Below are positions 1-10,517 of a stretch of DNA of 64,000 bases, piece after piece (the first letter of the stretch is position 1; the number at the start of each line of letters is the position of its first letter). The stretch spans positions 682,001 through 746,000 of the forward strand of contig NZ_VAUO01000002.1 in the NCBI RefSeq assembly GCF_005796105.1. Reading direction: 5' to 3'. The notes below the pieces were generated by a model. It was not told the DNA's origin. It saw only the letters and a list, made by a program, of their open reading frames with translations, and ran no database searches. This stretch comes from Pseudomonas mosselii (GTDB taxonomy: Bacteria; Pseudomonadota; Gammaproteobacteria; Pseudomonadales; Pseudomonadaceae). The position numbers were made by a program, and so were the translations under genes.

Positions 1-564
1 GAATCGCTCCATCTCATCCAGGGTCGCCAGTTCGCAGGCGTCGTCCTTCACGGCTTTCGACGGCTCGCCCTGAACTGCCAGCCAGGCCATGCGCACCTCG
101 TAGGCGAGCACCTGGACTGCGGCAGCCAGATTCAGCGAGCTGAAGTCGGGATTGGAGGGGATGTGCACGTGAAAGTGACATCGCTGCAGCTCGTCGTTGG
201 TCAGGCCTGCGTGCTCGCGACCGAATACCAGGGCGATTTCCTCACCGCCAGCGGCACGCTCGACGGCCTTGCCCGCACACTCGCGCGGATCGAGCAGCGG
301 CCAAGGGATGCTGCGCTCGCGGGCGCTGGTGCCAATCGCCAAGCTACAGCCGGCCAGCGCCTGCTCCAGGGTTTCGACCACCACGGCGGCGTCGAGCACA
401 TCGTCGGCGCCCGAGGCACGGGCGCGGGCGTCCGCAGCAGGGAAATCCAGTGGCTGGACCAGCACCAGGCGCGACAGGCCCATGTTTTTCATGGCACGTG
501 CAGCGCCGCCGATGTTACCGGGGTGGCTGGTATTGACCAGAACAACACGAATATTCTGCAACAA
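1..564 (-). CDS. trmJ: tRNA (cytidine/uridine-2'-O-)-methyltransferase TrmJ, 3' end cut by window
   Basis: SpoU/TrmH-family RNA methyltransferase that 2'-O-methylates position 32 of certain tRNAs. The first 188 codons are visible and the C-terminal part lies beyond the left edge. The N-terminus reads [19 protein letters not shown], followed by RAMKNMGL, the usual TrmJ opening. Further in are [14 protein letters not shown] (motif 2) and a [14 protein letters not shown] stretch (motif 3), which form the knotted SAM site. No ATG fits the conserved N-terminus, so translation most likely starts at the TTG at 564-562, immediately followed by a second TTG. Divergent from suhB with about 150 bp between them. 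Confidence 0.9.
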   Translation of the reverse strand, partial: MLQNIRVVLVNTSHPGNIGGAARAMKNMGLSRLVLVQPLDFPAADARARASGADDVLDAAVVVETLEQALAGCSLAIGTSARERSIPWPLLDPRECAGKAVERAAGGEEIALVFGREHAGLTNDELQRCHFHVHIPSNPDFSSLNLAAAVQVLAYEVRMAWLAVQGEPSKAVKDDACELATLDEMERF

Positions 565-714
565 GGTGTTGAGCTCACGGATACAGAAGAAGGGGCGAAT
601 GATCTTACAGAACCGACGGGCGTAACGCCACGAATGCGCATGTCACCCTTCTGCCGAGGCAGATTTCTGATAGACTAGGCGGCTTTCCTCTTTAACATCC
701 CAGGTGAAACGCCC

Positions 715-1533
715 ATGCAGCCTATGCTGAATATCGCCCTGCGCGCCGCTCGCAGCGCCAGTGAACTGATTTTCCGCTCCATCGAACGCCTGGACACCAT
801 CAAAGTCGACGAAAAAGAAGCCAAGGACTACGTGTCCGAGGTGGATCGCGCTGCCGAGCAGACCATCGTCAATGCCCTGCGCAAGGCCTATCCGAACCAC
901 TCCATCCTGGGTGAAGAGACCGGCCTGCATGCCGGTACCGGTGAAGAAGGCAAGGATTACCTGTGGATCATCGATCCGCTGGACGGCACCACCAACTTCC
1001 TGCGTGGCGTTCCTCACTTCGCCGTGAGCATCGCCTGTAAGTATCGCGGCCGCCTTGAGCATGCCGTGATCGTCGACCCGGTCCGCCAAGAAGAATTCAC
1101 CGCCAGCCGTGGCCGTGGCGCCCAGCTCAATGGCCGCCGCATTCGCTGCAGCGCGCGCAACAGCCTTGACGGCGCCCTGCTGGGCACCGGCTTCCCGTTC
1201 CGCGATAACCAAATGGCCGACCTGGACAACTACCTGGGCATGCTCCGCGCCCTGACCGGCCAGACCGCAGGCATCCGTCGCGCCGGTTCCGCCGCCCTGG
1301 ATCTGGCGTACGTGGCCGCTGGCCGCTTCGATGCCTTCTGGGAGTCGGGCCTGTCCGAATGGGACATGGCTGCTGGCGTATTGCTGATCCAAGAAGCCGG
1401 TGGCCGAGTCAGCGACTTCAAAGGTGGCCACGAATTCCTCGAGAAGGGCCACATCGTCGCCGGCGGCACCAAATGCTTCAAGGGCGTGCTGATCGCCATC
1501 CAGCCGCACCTGCCCGAACACCTGAAGCGCTGA
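715..1533 (+). CDS. suhB: inositol-1-monophosphatase SuhB
   Basis: Mg2+-dependent inositol monophosphatase family protein (272 aa, family-typical). In Gram-negatives SuhB also joins the rRNA antitermination complex with Nus factors. Metal-binding signatures are visible: GEETG (around residues 66-70), IDPLDGTTNF (D87 and D90), and WDMAAG near the C-terminus. The ATG at 715 follows an AGGTGA Shine-Dalgarno. Monocistronic, closed by a strong hairpin terminator directly downstream and shared with the convergent glycine-zipper gene. Confidence 0.95.
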   Translation: MQPMLNIALRAARSASELIFRSIERLDTIKVDEKEAKDYVSEVDRAAEQTIVNALRKAYPNHSILGEETGLHAGTGEEGKDYLWIIDPLDGTTNFLRGVPHFAVSIACKYRGRLEHAVIVDPVRQEEFTASRGRGAQLNGRRIRCSARNSLDGALLGTGFPFRDNQMADLDNYLGMLRALTGQTAGIRRAGSAALDLAYVAAGRFDAFWESGLSEWDMAAGVLLIQEAGGRVSDFKGGHEFLEKGHIVAGGTKCFKGVLIAIQPHLPEHLKR

Positions 1534-1541
1534 TTGCCTCA

Positions 1542-1580
1542 GGTACAAAAAAGCACCCCTCGGGGTGCTTTTTTTGTACC
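1542..1580. terminator. bidirectional intrinsic terminator between suhB and the glycine-zipper gene
   Basis: Arms AAGCACCCC (1551-1559) and GGGGTGCTT (1562-1570) form a tight GC-rich hairpin. It is flanked by an A-tract on the left and a T-tract on the right, so it can terminate transcripts from both sides. The symmetry extends outward through GGTAC/GTACC. Confidence 0.9.
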
Positions 1581-1600
1581 TCACAGCCGCAGCGCGGCGA

Positions 1601-2149
1601 TCACTGCCCCGCCTGATTCTGCCCAAGAATCAGTTTGCCGTTCTTGTCCAGCGGGATAGTCGAGCCCGGCTCGTGATCCATCTTCACCTTGCCCACCTGA
1701 TCACCAATGGAATAGGTGACGTTGTAGCCCACCACCTTCTCACTGACATCGTTGACCGTGTTGCAGCGCGTCTGCGTGGTGGTGTAGGTATCGCGCTCCT
1801 GCATGTACTCCTGGGCCTTGTTGCCCGCATAACCACCGCCTACGGCGCCTGCCACGGTGGCGATCTTCTTGCCAGTACCCCCACCGATCTGATTACCCAG
1901 CAGGCCACCGGCCAGCGCACCGACCACGGTGCCTGCGATCTGGTGCTGGTCCTTGACCGGCGCCTGACGGGTCACCGCGACGTCCTTGCACACTTCGCGC
2001 GGCGTCTTGACCTGTTGCTTGATCGGCTGCACGTCGGTGACCTGGGCATATTCAGGCCCCTTGTTCACCAAGCTGTAGGTCGCCACAGCACCTCCGGCGG
2101 TGACACCGACAGCACCCAGAACCGCACCCACCAGCATTGATTTATTCAC
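1601..2149 (-). CDS. glycine-zipper 2TM domain exported protein
   Basis: A 182-aa envelope protein of unknown exact role. An N-terminal hydrophobic segment (about residues 5-28, MLVGAVLGAVGVTAGGAV) acts as signal or anchor. A central glycine-zipper (GTVVGALAGGLLGNQIGGG, then GAVGGGYAGNKAQEYMQ, residues about 73-115) matches the Rick_17kDa_Anti/glycine-zipper-2TM family, whose members sit in the outer membrane or periplasm. No lipobox cysteine is seen. Monocistronic, between the secF terminator and the suhB terminator. The family is known but the function here is not. Confidence 0.8.
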   Translation of the reverse strand: MNKSMLVGAVLGAVGVTAGGAVATYSLVNKGPEYAQVTDVQPIKQQVKTPREVCKDVAVTRQAPVKDQHQIAGTVVGALAGGLLGNQIGGGTGKKIATVAGAVGGGYAGNKAQEYMQERDTYTTTQTRCNTVNDVSEKVVGYNVTYSIGDQVGKVKMDHEPGSTIPLDKNGKLILGQNQAGQ

Positions 2150-2204
2150 GTGAAACCTCCTGATCTTCCTTGCGGGTTCCAGCCCGCCTTATTCCCAGCC
2201 TTGG

Positions 2205-2241
2205 AGTAAAAAAAAAGGCGCGAGTTCACACTCGCGCCTTT
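2205..2241 (-). terminator. intrinsic terminator of the queA-tgt-yajC-secDF operon
   Basis: On the minus strand, downstream of the secF stop, an 11-bp perfect stem (AAAGGCGCGAG at 2214-2224 pairing with CTCGCGCCTTT at 2231-2241) is followed by about ten T residues. This is a textbook Rho-independent terminator. Confidence 0.9.
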
Positions 2242-2269
2242 CTTTACGCCCAGCGGCGTAACAGGAACC

Positions 2270-3178
2270 TTACGGACGGTCGTCCGCACCCTCGGTCTTG
2301 GCCGGTGGGATCAGGTCTTCGCTGTTCAGGTTCAGCCAGATCAGCACCACGTTGGCGATGTAGATCGACGAGTAGGTACCGGCCATCACGCCGATGAACA
2401 GCGCCAGGGAGAAACCGAACAGGTTGTCGCCACCGAAGAACAGCAACGCGGCGATTGCCAACAGGGTCGAAACCGACGTGGCGATGGTGCGCAGCAGGGT
2501 CTGGGTGGTCGAGACGTTGATGTTCTCGATCAGCGAAGCCTTGCGCATCACACGGAAGTTTTCACGCACCCGGTCGAACACCACGATGGTGTCGTTGAGC
2601 GAGTAGCCGATGATCGCCAGCACCGCCGCCAGCACCGTCAGGTCGAAGGTGATCTGGAAGAACGACAGGATACCAAGGGTCACCACCACGTCGTGGATCA
2701 GCGAGATGATCGCGCCCACGGCGAACTTCCACTGGAAGCGGAAGGCCAGGTAGATAAGGATGCCGCCCAACGCCAGCAGCATGCCCATGCCGCCCTGGTC
2801 GCGCAGCTCTTCACCCACCTGCGGGCCGACGAACTCGACGCGCTTGACGGTGGCCGGGTTGTCGCCGCCTGCCGCCTGCAAAGCGGTCGCGACCTTGTTA
2901 CCCAACTGTGGATCATCGCCCGGCATGCGCACCAGCAGGTCGGTGGTGGCGCCGAAGCTCTGCACCACGGCCTCATGGAAGCCCGAGCCAACCAGCTCGG
3001 TACGGACCTTTTCCAGATCCGCAGGGCGCTCGTAGGTCAGCTCGATCAGCGTACCGCCCGTGAAGTCCAGGCCGAAGTTCAGGCCCTTCTGCCACCAGCT
3101 GAACAGCGCCAGCACGGTGAGGAGCACGGTAATGGCGAACGCGACATTGCGCACGCCCATGAAATTGATGGTTTTCAT
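2270..3178 (-). CDS. secF: protein translocase subunit SecF
   Basis: Inner-membrane partner of SecD. The SecDF complex uses the proton-motive force to pull preproteins out of SecYEG. 302 aa, the usual length. The start at 3178 (MKTINFMGVRN) is chosen because GGGAGC precedes it and it matches the conserved N-terminus. Visible features are TM1, the GLDFTGGTLIEL motif of the first periplasmic domain, and the five C-terminal TM helices containing the signature GYSLNDTIVVFDRVREN. It follows secD after 10 bp as the last gene of the operon. Confidence 0.96.
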   Translation of the reverse strand: MKTINFMGVRNVAFAITVLLTVLALFSWWQKGLNFGLDFTGGTLIELTYERPADLEKVRTELVGSGFHEAVVQSFGATTDLLVRMPGDDPQLGNKVATALQAAGGDNPATVKRVEFVGPQVGEELRDQGGMGMLLALGGILIYLAFRFQWKFAVGAIISLIHDVVVTLGILSFFQITFDLTVLAAVLAIIGYSLNDTIVVFDRVRENFRVMRKASLIENINVSTTQTLLRTIATSVSTLLAIAALLFFGGDNLFGFSLALFIGVMAGTYSSIYIANVVLIWLNLNSEDLIPPAKTEGADDRP

Positions 3179-3188
3179 CGCAGCTCCC

Positions 3189-5051
3189 TCAAACCCACAG
3201 CTTCTTGATGTCACGCCCGCCACAGGTCAGGTTGACCATGGCACGGGTCACCATGACGGCAGTGAACATCGAGGTGAAAATCCCGAGGGACATAGTGACC
3301 GCGAAGCCCTTGACCGGGCCGGTACCCATGGCGAACAGGATACCGCCCACCAGCAGGCTGGTCAGGTTGGCGTCGATGATCGCGGTGTAGGCGCGGTTGA
3401 AACCTTCGTGAATGGCGCGCTGCACCGACATGCCAGCTTTGAGCTCCTCGCGGATACGCGAGAAGATCAGCACGTTGGCATCCACCGCCATACCCATGGT
3501 CAACACGATACCGGCAATACCCGGCAACGTCAGGGTCGCGCCGAGCAGCGACATCAGCGCCAGCAGCAGCACCATGTTACCCGCCAGGGCGACCGTGGCG
3601 ATCACGCCGAAGCCGCGGTAGATGGCGATAATGAACAGCGACACGAAGAGCATGCCCCACAGGGACGCGTCGATACCCTTGGTGATGTTGTCGGCACCCA
3701 GGCTAGGGCCGATGGTGCGCTCTTCGGCGAAGTACATCGGCGCGGCCAGGCCACCGGCACGCAGCAGCAGCGCCAGCTCGGACGATTCGCCCTGGCCGTT
3801 CAGGCCGGTGATGCGGAACTGGCTGCCCAGCGGCGACTGGATGGTCGCCAGGCTGATGATCTTCTTCTCTTCCTGGAAGCTCTGCACGGCAACGTCTTTC
3901 TCGACGCCATCGACAGTCTGCTTGACGTAGCGGGTGATCGGCTTCTGCTCGATGAAGATCACCGCCATGCTGCGACCGACGTTGCTGCGAGTAGCGCGGC
4001 TCATGAGCTCGCCGCCGTGACCGTCGAGGCGGATGTTCACCTGCGGGCGACCGTGCTCGTCGAAGCTGGCCTGGGCGTCGGTGACCTGGTCACCAGTGAT
4101 GATCAGACCGCGCTCGACCGCAGCGGAACGGCCACCTTCACGGAACTCGAACACCTCGGAAGTCGCTTTCGAAGCGCCAGGCTCGGCACCGAAGCGGAAC
4201 TCGAGGTTGGCGGTCTTGCCGAGAATACGCTTGGCTTCGGCCGTGTCCTGCACGCCCGGCAGCTCGACCACGATACGGTTGGCGCCTTGGCGCTGTACCA
4301 GCGGCTCAGCCACACCCAGCTCGTTCACACGGTTGCGAACGGTGGTGAGGTTCTGCTTGATCGAGTATTCGCGAATCTCGGCGACCTTGGCCTGGGTCAA
4401 CGCCAGGCGCAGCACCGCAAGCTCGTTGCGCTCGGTGGTGGTCAGGTCGAAATCATTGAAATTCTTGCGGATCAGGCTGCGCGCCTGTTCGCGGGTAGCA
4501 TCGTCGGCGAAGCCCAGCATGATGCCGCCATCCTGCTGAGGCAGGCTGCGGTAGCGGACGCGCTCTTTGCGCAGCAAGGTCTTGACCTCGCCTTCGTAGA
4601 CTTTCATGCGGGCCGTCATGGCCTTGTCCATGTCCACTTCCAGCAGGAAGTGCACGCCACCGGACAGGTCCAGGCCCAGCTTCATTGGGCTGGCACCCAG
4701 GTTACGCAACCACTGCGGCGTGGTCTGGGCCAGGTTCAGGGCTACGACGTAATCATCGCCCAGCGCCCTGCGCACCACATCCTTGGCAGGCAGTTGGTCT
4801 TCCTGGCGGTTCAGGCGGATCAAACCGCTGCCCTTCTCGCCCAGGCTCGCACCCTTGACGGTGATGTTGGCATCGGCCAGCGCCTTGCTGACGCGATCGA
4901 GGTCTGCCTGGCTGACATGCAGGGCAGAACTTGCGCCGCTGATCTGCACCGCCGGATCATCCGGATAGAGGTTGGGTGCGGAATAAATGAAGCCGACCGC
5001 CAGTACCAACACGATCAGCAGGTATTTCCACAGAGGGTATTTGTTCAGCAT
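3189..5051 (-). CDS. secD: protein translocase subunit SecD
   Basis: 620-aa inner-membrane translocase component that acts with SecF and YajC. The N-terminal TM (LLIVLVLAVGFIYSAPNLYP) is followed by a large periplasmic region with the conserved GLDLSGGVHFLLEVD motif. Five C-terminal TM segments contain GMAVDANVLIFSRIREEL, the proton-path signature. Translation is placed at the ATG at 5051 rather than the preceding in-frame GTG, to match the conserved MLNKYPLWKY start. It lies between yajC and secF. Confidence 0.96.
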   Translation of the reverse strand: MLNKYPLWKYLLIVLVLAVGFIYSAPNLYPDDPAVQISGASSALHVSQADLDRVSKALADANITVKGASLGEKGSGLIRLNRQEDQLPAKDVVRRALGDDYVVALNLAQTTPQWLRNLGASPMKLGLDLSGGVHFLLEVDMDKAMTARMKVYEGEVKTLLRKERVRYRSLPQQDGGIMLGFADDATREQARSLIRKNFNDFDLTTTERNELAVLRLALTQAKVAEIREYSIKQNLTTVRNRVNELGVAEPLVQRQGANRIVVELPGVQDTAEAKRILGKTANLEFRFGAEPGASKATSEVFEFREGGRSAAVERGLIITGDQVTDAQASFDEHGRPQVNIRLDGHGGELMSRATRSNVGRSMAVIFIEQKPITRYVKQTVDGVEKDVAVQSFQEEKKIISLATIQSPLGSQFRITGLNGQGESSELALLLRAGGLAAPMYFAEERTIGPSLGADNITKGIDASLWGMLFVSLFIIAIYRGFGVIATVALAGNMVLLLALMSLLGATLTLPGIAGIVLTMGMAVDANVLIFSRIREELKAGMSVQRAIHEGFNRAYTAIIDANLTSLLVGGILFAMGTGPVKGFAVTMSLGIFTSMFTAVMVTRAMVNLTCGGRDIKKLWV

Positions 5052-5115
5052 CACGCCGCCCGTTCAAGACGCGGGGCGCTTTGCGCGCCCCGACTGGAAA
5101 AATGAAACCGGTAAC

Positions 5116-5451
5116 TCAGATAGCCTTGAGCGTACCTTTTGGCAGGGTGGCCGCAATGGCACCCTTCTGGAACTTCAGCTCGACGTTATCCGACACTTCC
5201 AGAACCACGAAGTCATCCGAGACTTTGACGATTTTGCCGGCGATGCCGCCGTTGGTGACCACTTCGTCACCTTTTTGCAAGTTGCCGAGCAGGTTCTTCT
5301 GCTCTTTGGCACGCTTGGCCTGCGGACGCCAGATCATCAGGTAGAAGATGACCAGGAAACCGACCAGGAAGATCCACTCGAAGCCAGTACCGGCGGGGCC
5401 GGCGGCGGGGGCTGCTGCGTCCGCGTAGGCGGCGGGAATCAAGAAGCTCAT
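5116..5451 (-). CDS. yajC: preprotein translocase subunit YajC
   Basis: Small (111 aa) single-TM inner-membrane protein that associates with SecDF and the holotranslocon. The TM lies around residues 22-42 (FEWIFLVGFLVIFYLMIWRP). It is followed by the conserved cytosolic part with KEQKNLLGNLQKGDEVVTNGG. It lies downstream of tgt and upstream of secD, the standard gammaproteobacterial order. Confidence 0.95.
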   Translation of the reverse strand: MSFLIPAAYADAAAPAAGPAGTGFEWIFLVGFLVIFYLMIWRPQAKRAKEQKNLLGNLQKGDEVVTNGGIAGKIVKVSDDFVVLEVSDNVELKFQKGAIAATLPKGTLKAI

Positions 5452-5495
5452 TGGGCACTCCTAATGCAATATTTTCTAATAATGGATGCGGACAA

Positions 5496-7675
<2,180 letters not shown>

Positions 7676-7742
7676 GATGATGTTCGGTTCGACAGGGCCG
7701 GGAAGTTTAGCCCAACGCATGAAAATTGACCATGAAAGCCGA

Positions 7743-7771
7743 TTGACCGACCTCACGAGCCTCTCTATACT
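7743..7771 (+). promoter_or_regulatory. sigma-70 promoter of tRNA-Leu
   Basis: TTGACC (7743-7748) and TATACT (7766-7771) are separated by exactly 17 bp. Transcription would start about 5 nt before the tRNA. The region after the -10 is GC-rich (GCGCGCC), the discriminator type associated with stringent control of stable RNA genes. Confidence 0.7.
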
Positions 7772-7782
7772 GCGCGCCACAA

Positions 7783-7867
7783 GCCCTGATGGCGGAATTG
7801 GTAGACGCGGCGGATTCAAAATCCGTTTTCGAAAGGAGTGGGAGTTCGAGTCTCCCTCGGGGCACCA
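7783..7867 (+). tRNA. tRNA-Leu (anticodon CAA)
   Basis: 85-nt type II tRNA with encoded CCA. The acceptor stem GCCCTGA pairs with TCGGGGC. The D-arm contains GGTAGACGC. The anticodon stem GCGGA/TCCGT encloses the loop TTCAAAA, with anticodon CAA at 7817-7819. A variable arm follows, then the T-arm GGAGTTCGAGTCTCC. It is divergent from queA and followed by a hairpin terminator. Confidence 0.96.
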
Positions 7868-7910
7868 ATACCTGTACGTAGCCGTCCAATGACGGCCACG
7901 CAACACCCAA

Positions 7911-7938
7911 AAAGCCCGCTAACTGCGGGCTTTCTGGT
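7911..7938 (+). terminator. tRNA-Leu intrinsic terminator
   Basis: AGCCCGC (7913-7919) pairs with GCGGGCT (7925-7931) around a 5-nt loop. It is preceded by an A-run and followed by a short T-rich stretch. Confidence 0.8.
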
Positions 7939-8049
7939 TTCTGGGGCTTCCCTCGCATCCGTTTTTCTGTGCGACTCGGCCCATCTCACCTGCTGGGAAC
8001 ACCGTTTCGACGCCAGAGCAGGCCTGTCCGCGCCAAAGGCGGCCTACCG

Positions 8050-8200
8050 GCTAATGCCCATCAGTTAAACCTTCGCTGCATTCCACTCCCAGACCGTGCA
8101 AGCCGGCATTCAAAGCGCTCACGCAGACTGTGTAGGAGCGGCCTTGCGCCGCGAAAGGGCCGCAAAGCGGCCCCATTGGCTTAACTGACCTGCACTAGCC
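8050..8200. repeat. REP element in the 368-bp gap between tRNA-Leu and the DMT transporter
   Basis: The gap from 7868 to 8235 has no convincing gene. At 8130-8175 it carries a P. putida-type REP (TGTAGGAGCGGCC...GCCGCAAAGCGGCCC) that can fold as a hairpin. It is flanked by loosely inverted sequences TCAGTTAAACC (about 8069) and GGCTTAACTGA (about 8178). A related REP appears at 59,011. Confidence 0.65.
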
Positions 8201-8235
8201 TACAGGCCCCACAAGCACGCGAGATCAGCCTAGGC

Positions 8236-9141
8236 TCAGTTCGCCTGTGGCAAGGCCTGGACCTTCTCCGGTGGCTTGATCGAGCCGATGTACACGGCAA
8301 AGATCGTCAGCAGCGCACCGCACATCTGCAACGCCGAGCTGGCCTTGCCCAGGAAGGTCACGTCGATGAAATACGTGATCACAGGTTCAAGCAGCAGGAT
8401 CAATCCAGCCAGGCCCAGGCTGATGCTGCCAATCGAACGGTTGACCAGCATCCACCCCACGAACTGCACCAACACCCCGTAGATGATCAGCATCACCCAC
8501 GTCTGGCCATCGGCGATCGCCAGGCTCTCGCCGTTGACCACCGCGTAGGCCAGCAGCACCAGGGCAGCCCAGATACTCAGGTTGAGCATCTGCGCGACCT
8601 TGTCACCGCCGCCGTCAGGCAACTGCGTGTTGACCTTCAGGAAGTACACGCAGATGGCGTAGGCAAGGCCCGACAATATGCCATACACCACGCCTTTGAT
8701 GCCGACCGCACTGGTCATTTCCGGGACCAGCAACAGATACAGCCCAACGAACGCGAGGGTAATGGAGATCAGGAAGTAAACCGAAGGCCGTTCCTTGAGC
8801 AAGTACATGCCCAACACGGTCATGAAGAATACCTGGCAGTTGGTCAGGATCGAGCCAATGCCCGGCCCTACCACATAGATACTCTGGTGCCACAGCACCA
8901 GGTCGATCGCCAGGAACACCCCTGCCAGCCCGGTGTACAGTTGCGCGCGGTAACTTTTCAGCAGGACCGGAATCCGCCGCACCTTGAGCAACAGGAAAAA
9001 CAGCACCGAGGCGAACAGCATTCGGTAGAAGCCTGCACCGCCAGCGCCGATGTTGGCGAACGCCACGGCCAACGCCGAGAGGCTGAGCATCAACCCACCG
9101 ACCGTCAGTTCGACAATCGCACGCTTGTTATTGATCGACAT
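8236..9141 (-). CDS. DMT-superfamily (EamA) transporter, probable exporter
   Basis: 301-aa inner-membrane protein with about ten hydrophobic helices in two EamA halves, e.g. TVGGLMLSLSALAVAFANIG at the start and LGLAGLILLLEPVITYFIDVTFLG near the end. The ATG at 9141 is chosen because GGAG lies 6 nt upstream; an upstream in-frame ATG has no ribosome site. The start overlaps the end of the aminotransferase gene by 14 bp, indicating co-translation. EamA proteins next to amino-acid-modifying enzymes often export the product. Substrate is unknown; export of the locus product is inference. Confidence 0.85.
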   Translation of the reverse strand: MSINNKRAIVELTVGGLMLSLSALAVAFANIGAGGAGFYRMLFASVLFFLLLKVRRIPVLLKSYRAQLYTGLAGVFLAIDLVLWHQSIYVVGPGIGSILTNCQVFFMTVLGMYLLKERPSVYFLISITLAFVGLYLLLVPEMTSAVGIKGVVYGILSGLAYAICVYFLKVNTQLPDGGGDKVAQMLNLSIWAALVLLAYAVVNGESLAIADGQTWVMLIIYGVLVQFVGWMLVNRSIGSISLGLAGLILLLEPVITYFIDVTFLGKASSALQMCGALLTIFAVYIGSIKPPEKVQALPQAN

Positions 9142-10468
9142 GGGCAACTCCATTGATGAATTCCAGCGTATCGGCCTCATGCCCCGGCGTACTGAACGTG
9201 GCGTGCTCCAAGACCTGCTGCATCGCCTCCAGAATGATATCCAACCCGTTCTGGAACACCTGCTCGGGGATATTCAGCGCAGGCATCAGTTTGAGCACCT
9301 GATCCTTCGGCCCGCAGCGCTCAATGATAAGTCGGCGCGCGAAGCACGCACGCATGACTTCGGCTGCCATTGCCGGCTCATTGAACTCGATCCCGTAGAA
9401 CAGGCCGCGCCCGCGCACCTGCTTGATGTGCTGTGCGAAGCGCACGGTCAGCTCGGCCAGCCAATCTTTCAAGCGCGCCTCGGTGGCCTGGATATGCTCG
9501 ATCAGGCCCTCATCGCTCCAGAACGCCTGCAACGTCTTGGTCGCCGCCACGAATGCCACGGTATTGCCGCGGAACGTGCCGTTGTCTTCACCCGGCGCCC
9601 ATTGATCCAGCTCTGGACGGTGCAGCAGCAGCGCAAGCGGCAGGCCGTAGCCGCTGAGGGACTTGGACAGGCAGACCATGTCCGGGACGATGCCAGAAGG
9701 TTCGAAGCTGAAGAACGTACCGGTACGGCCACAGCCCGCCTGGATATCGTCGATGATCAACAGAATTGCGTGTTCGGCGGTCAGCGCGCGCAAGCGCGTC
9801 AGCCACTGGCTGGAGGCAACGTTGATACCGCCCTCGCCCTGTACCGTTTCAACGATCACCGCAGCCGGCAAATCCATGCCGGAACTGTTGTCGTTGAGCA
9901 GGCGCTCGAAGTACGCAATCGAGTCCAGACCCTCCAGGTAATCGTCGTAGGGCATGCGGAACACATAAGGGTCGATGCCCGGCTGACGATTATCACGATT
10001 GCCGGTCAACCCAAGGGAGGTACTGGACATGCCATGGAAGCCATTGGTGAATGCCACCACATGGCGCCGCCCGGTCACCTTGCGCGCAAGCTTGATGGCA
10101 GACTCGACCACACTGGTACCGGTGGGCGAGGTGAACTGCATCTTGTAAGGCAATGCCCGCGGCTCGAGAATCAGCTTGCGGAAGTTGAAGATGAACGCCT
10201 GCTTGGCCCGACTGTGCATGTCCAGTGCGGCTTGAATGCCGTCACGTTGCAGGTAGTCGATCACCGCAGCCTTTACGGCTGGCGGGTTATGCCCGTAATT
10301 GACCGAACCGGCACAGCTGAGAAAGTCGATGTACGAGCGTCCCTTGAAGTCGTACAGGTGGCTGCCTCGCGCTTGATCGAAGATCACCGGAAAGCTTCGG
10401 CAGTAACTGCGTGCCTGCGACTCTACGTTTGCAAATATGCCTAATTCATCCATTGCCGATGCTTCCAT
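9128..10468 (-). CDS. class III aminotransferase, diaminobutyrate-2-oxoglutarate transaminase (EctB) type
   Basis: 446-aa PLP enzyme of fold type I. PLP-site landmarks are GTSVVESAIKLARKVTGR (phosphate binding), TNGFHGMSSTSLG, the cofactor aspartate in IIDDIQAGCGRTG, and the Schiff-base lysine in CLSKSLSGYG. The opening SYCRSFPVIFDQARGSHLYD and DFLSCAGSVNYGHN resemble EctB/PvdH/Dat enzymes, which make L-2,4-diaminobutyrate from aspartate semialdehyde. No ectA or ectC lies nearby, so it is not an ectoine operon. It lies 49 bp downstream of an N-hydroxylase gene and overlaps an exporter, suggesting it supplies or processes a diamine. Confidence 0.88.
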   Translation of the reverse strand: MEASAMDELGIFANVESQARSYCRSFPVIFDQARGSHLYDFKGRSYIDFLSCAGSVNYGHNPPAVKAAVIDYLQRDGIQAALDMHSRAKQAFIFNFRKLILEPRALPYKMQFTSPTGTSVVESAIKLARKVTGRRHVVAFTNGFHGMSSTSLGLTGNRDNRQPGIDPYVFRMPYDDYLEGLDSIAYFERLLNDNSSGMDLPAAVIVETVQGEGGINVASSQWLTRLRALTAEHAILLIIDDIQAGCGRTGTFFSFEPSGIVPDMVCLSKSLSGYGLPLALLLHRPELDQWAPGEDNGTFRGNTVAFVAATKTLQAFWSDEGLIEHIQATEARLKDWLAELTVRFAQHIKQVRGRGLFYGIEFNEPAMAAEVMRACFARRLIIERCGPKDQVLKLMPALNIPEQVFQNGLDIILEAMQQVLEHATFSTPGHEADTLEFINGVAHVDQ

Positions 10469-10517
10469 TGCCGCCTACTCACACAAAATATTGATGACCG
10501 TTCTTTGTCGCCGTCGC

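Noticed and set aside
3060..5105. Long + strand open frame (681 codons) opposite secD
   Set aside because: It is the antisense shadow of the clearly conserved secD gene in high-GC DNA; its translation is His/Gln/Arg-rich and matches no family.
7676..7782. preQ1 riboswitch ahead of queA
   Set aside because: The 107-bp leader lacks the C-rich loop and A-rich tail of preQ1 aptamers, and most of it is the divergent tRNA promoter.
7783..8235. tRNA-Leu as integration site of a mobile element
   Set aside because: No integrase and no direct repeat of the tRNA 3' end is visible in the window.
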